Positions 63,761-64,000 of a stretch of 64,000 bases of DNA are shown here, piece by piece; the first letter of the stretch is position 1; the number at the start of each line of letters is the position of its first letter. The notes beneath the pieces were generated by a model. It was not told the DNA's origin and did not search any database. It saw nothing but the letters and a program-made list of their open reading frames with translations. A program made the position numbers and the translations under genes. The stretch lies in NCBI GenBank assembly GCA_944548615.1, contig CALYMY010000078.1:1-64000 (forward strand), written 5' to 3'. The DNA comes from Micropterix aruncella. Its lineage: Eukaryota > Arthropoda > Insecta > Lepidoptera > Micropterigidae.

Positions 63761-64000
63761 GTAAGTGTGTATGTATGTAAGACGGTAAGTGTGTATGTAT
63801 GTAAGACGGTAAGTGTGTATGTATGTAAGACGGTAAGTGTGTATGTATGTAAGACGGTAAGTGTGTATGTATGTAAGACGGTAAGTGTGTATGTATGTAA
63901 GACGGTAAGTGTGTATGTATGTAAGACGGTAAGTGTGTATGTATGTAAGACGGTAAGTGTGTATGTATGTAAGACGGTAAGTGTGTATGTATGTAAGACG

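Larger units (their letters stand above)
19255..64000 (+). repeat. 24-bp satellite array 3 (right end outside window)
   Basis: About 1,864 copies of the same monomer, same orientation and same starting phase as array 2. The array continues past the window, so its true length exceeds 44.7 kb. It is a mosaic: very long runs without a visible change (19255-30926, 40662-48380, 48382-63474), isolated phase-shifting changes (TT inserted at 30927-30928, 8 bp lost at about 38164, T inserted at about 40660, C inserted at 48381), and one dense degenerate zone (33110-37120). Three substitutions reappear in the last 530 bp. On the plus strand only one frame of the unit is free of stops and it contains no ATG, so the long open frame is an accident of a 24-bp period. 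No gene, RNA or control element is supported. Confidence 0.97.

Noticed and set aside
1..64000. CRISPR array
   Set aside because: The repeats are directly contiguous with no unique spacers between them, and there are no cas genes.
1..64000. Canonical telomere repeats (TTAGGG, TTAGG, TTTAGGG) and G-quadruplexes
   Set aside because: None of these words occurs in the monomer, and each unit has only one GG, too few for a stable quadruplex.
1..64000. rRNA, tRNA or other structured RNA genes
   Set aside because: The only non-satellite sequence is the two AT-rich spacers, which have no G+C-containing stems or conserved RNA motifs.

Overview
This window contains no recognisable gene. It is almost wholly satellite DNA: about 2,590 head-to-tail copies of one 24-bp monomer, all in the same orientation, interrupted twice by related, extremely AT-rich spacers of about 0.9 kb. 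By manual count the first spacer has only 3-4% G+C. The monomer (first copy at 1-24) has 8 T, 8 G, 7 A and a single C on the plus strand. It reads as six tetramers of the form GTAN: GTAA, GTGT, two GTAT, GTAA and GACG. An array of this size, the lack of any gene in 64 kb and the AT-rich spacers with long TA tracts point to a heterochromatic, subtelomeric or pericentromeric region of a eukaryotic nuclear genome. The sequence gives no safe taxonomic marker. AT-rich lineages such as apicomplexans, social amoebae, some yeasts, anaerobic fungi or insects are possible, and I cannot choose among them.

Layout: array 1 runs from 1 to 11342, nearly perfect, and enters from outside the window. Spacer 1 is 11343-12268. 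Array 2 is 12269-18343, perfect at its left end apart from one 2-bp insertion and degenerate over its last 2 kb. Spacer 2 is 18344-19254. Array 3 runs from 19255 to 64000 and leaves the window. Within array 3 there are very long error-free runs (19255-30926, 40662-48380 and 48382-63474) and one internal degenerate zone (33110-37120). Substitutions reappear from 63475, close to the right edge.

The two spacers are copies of one element. They have the same orientation, the same five-part internal structure and the same junction phase with the satellite on both sides. Spacer plus array therefore forms a composite unit repeated at about 7.0 kb (11343 to 18344). The outer parts of the two spacers are nearly identical while their middles have diverged.

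The most informative hidden structure is in the degenerate zones. Variant monomers occur in matching registers at 17248-17392, 33496-33640 and 34384-34530, so these zones appear to be duplicated copies of one older array segment, while the intervening DNA has been homogenised to perfection. The long open reading frames in the window are by-products of a repeat length divisible by three and are not annotated as genes. All copy numbers, positions and identities were read by eye, and the perfect runs could be affected by assembly consensus.
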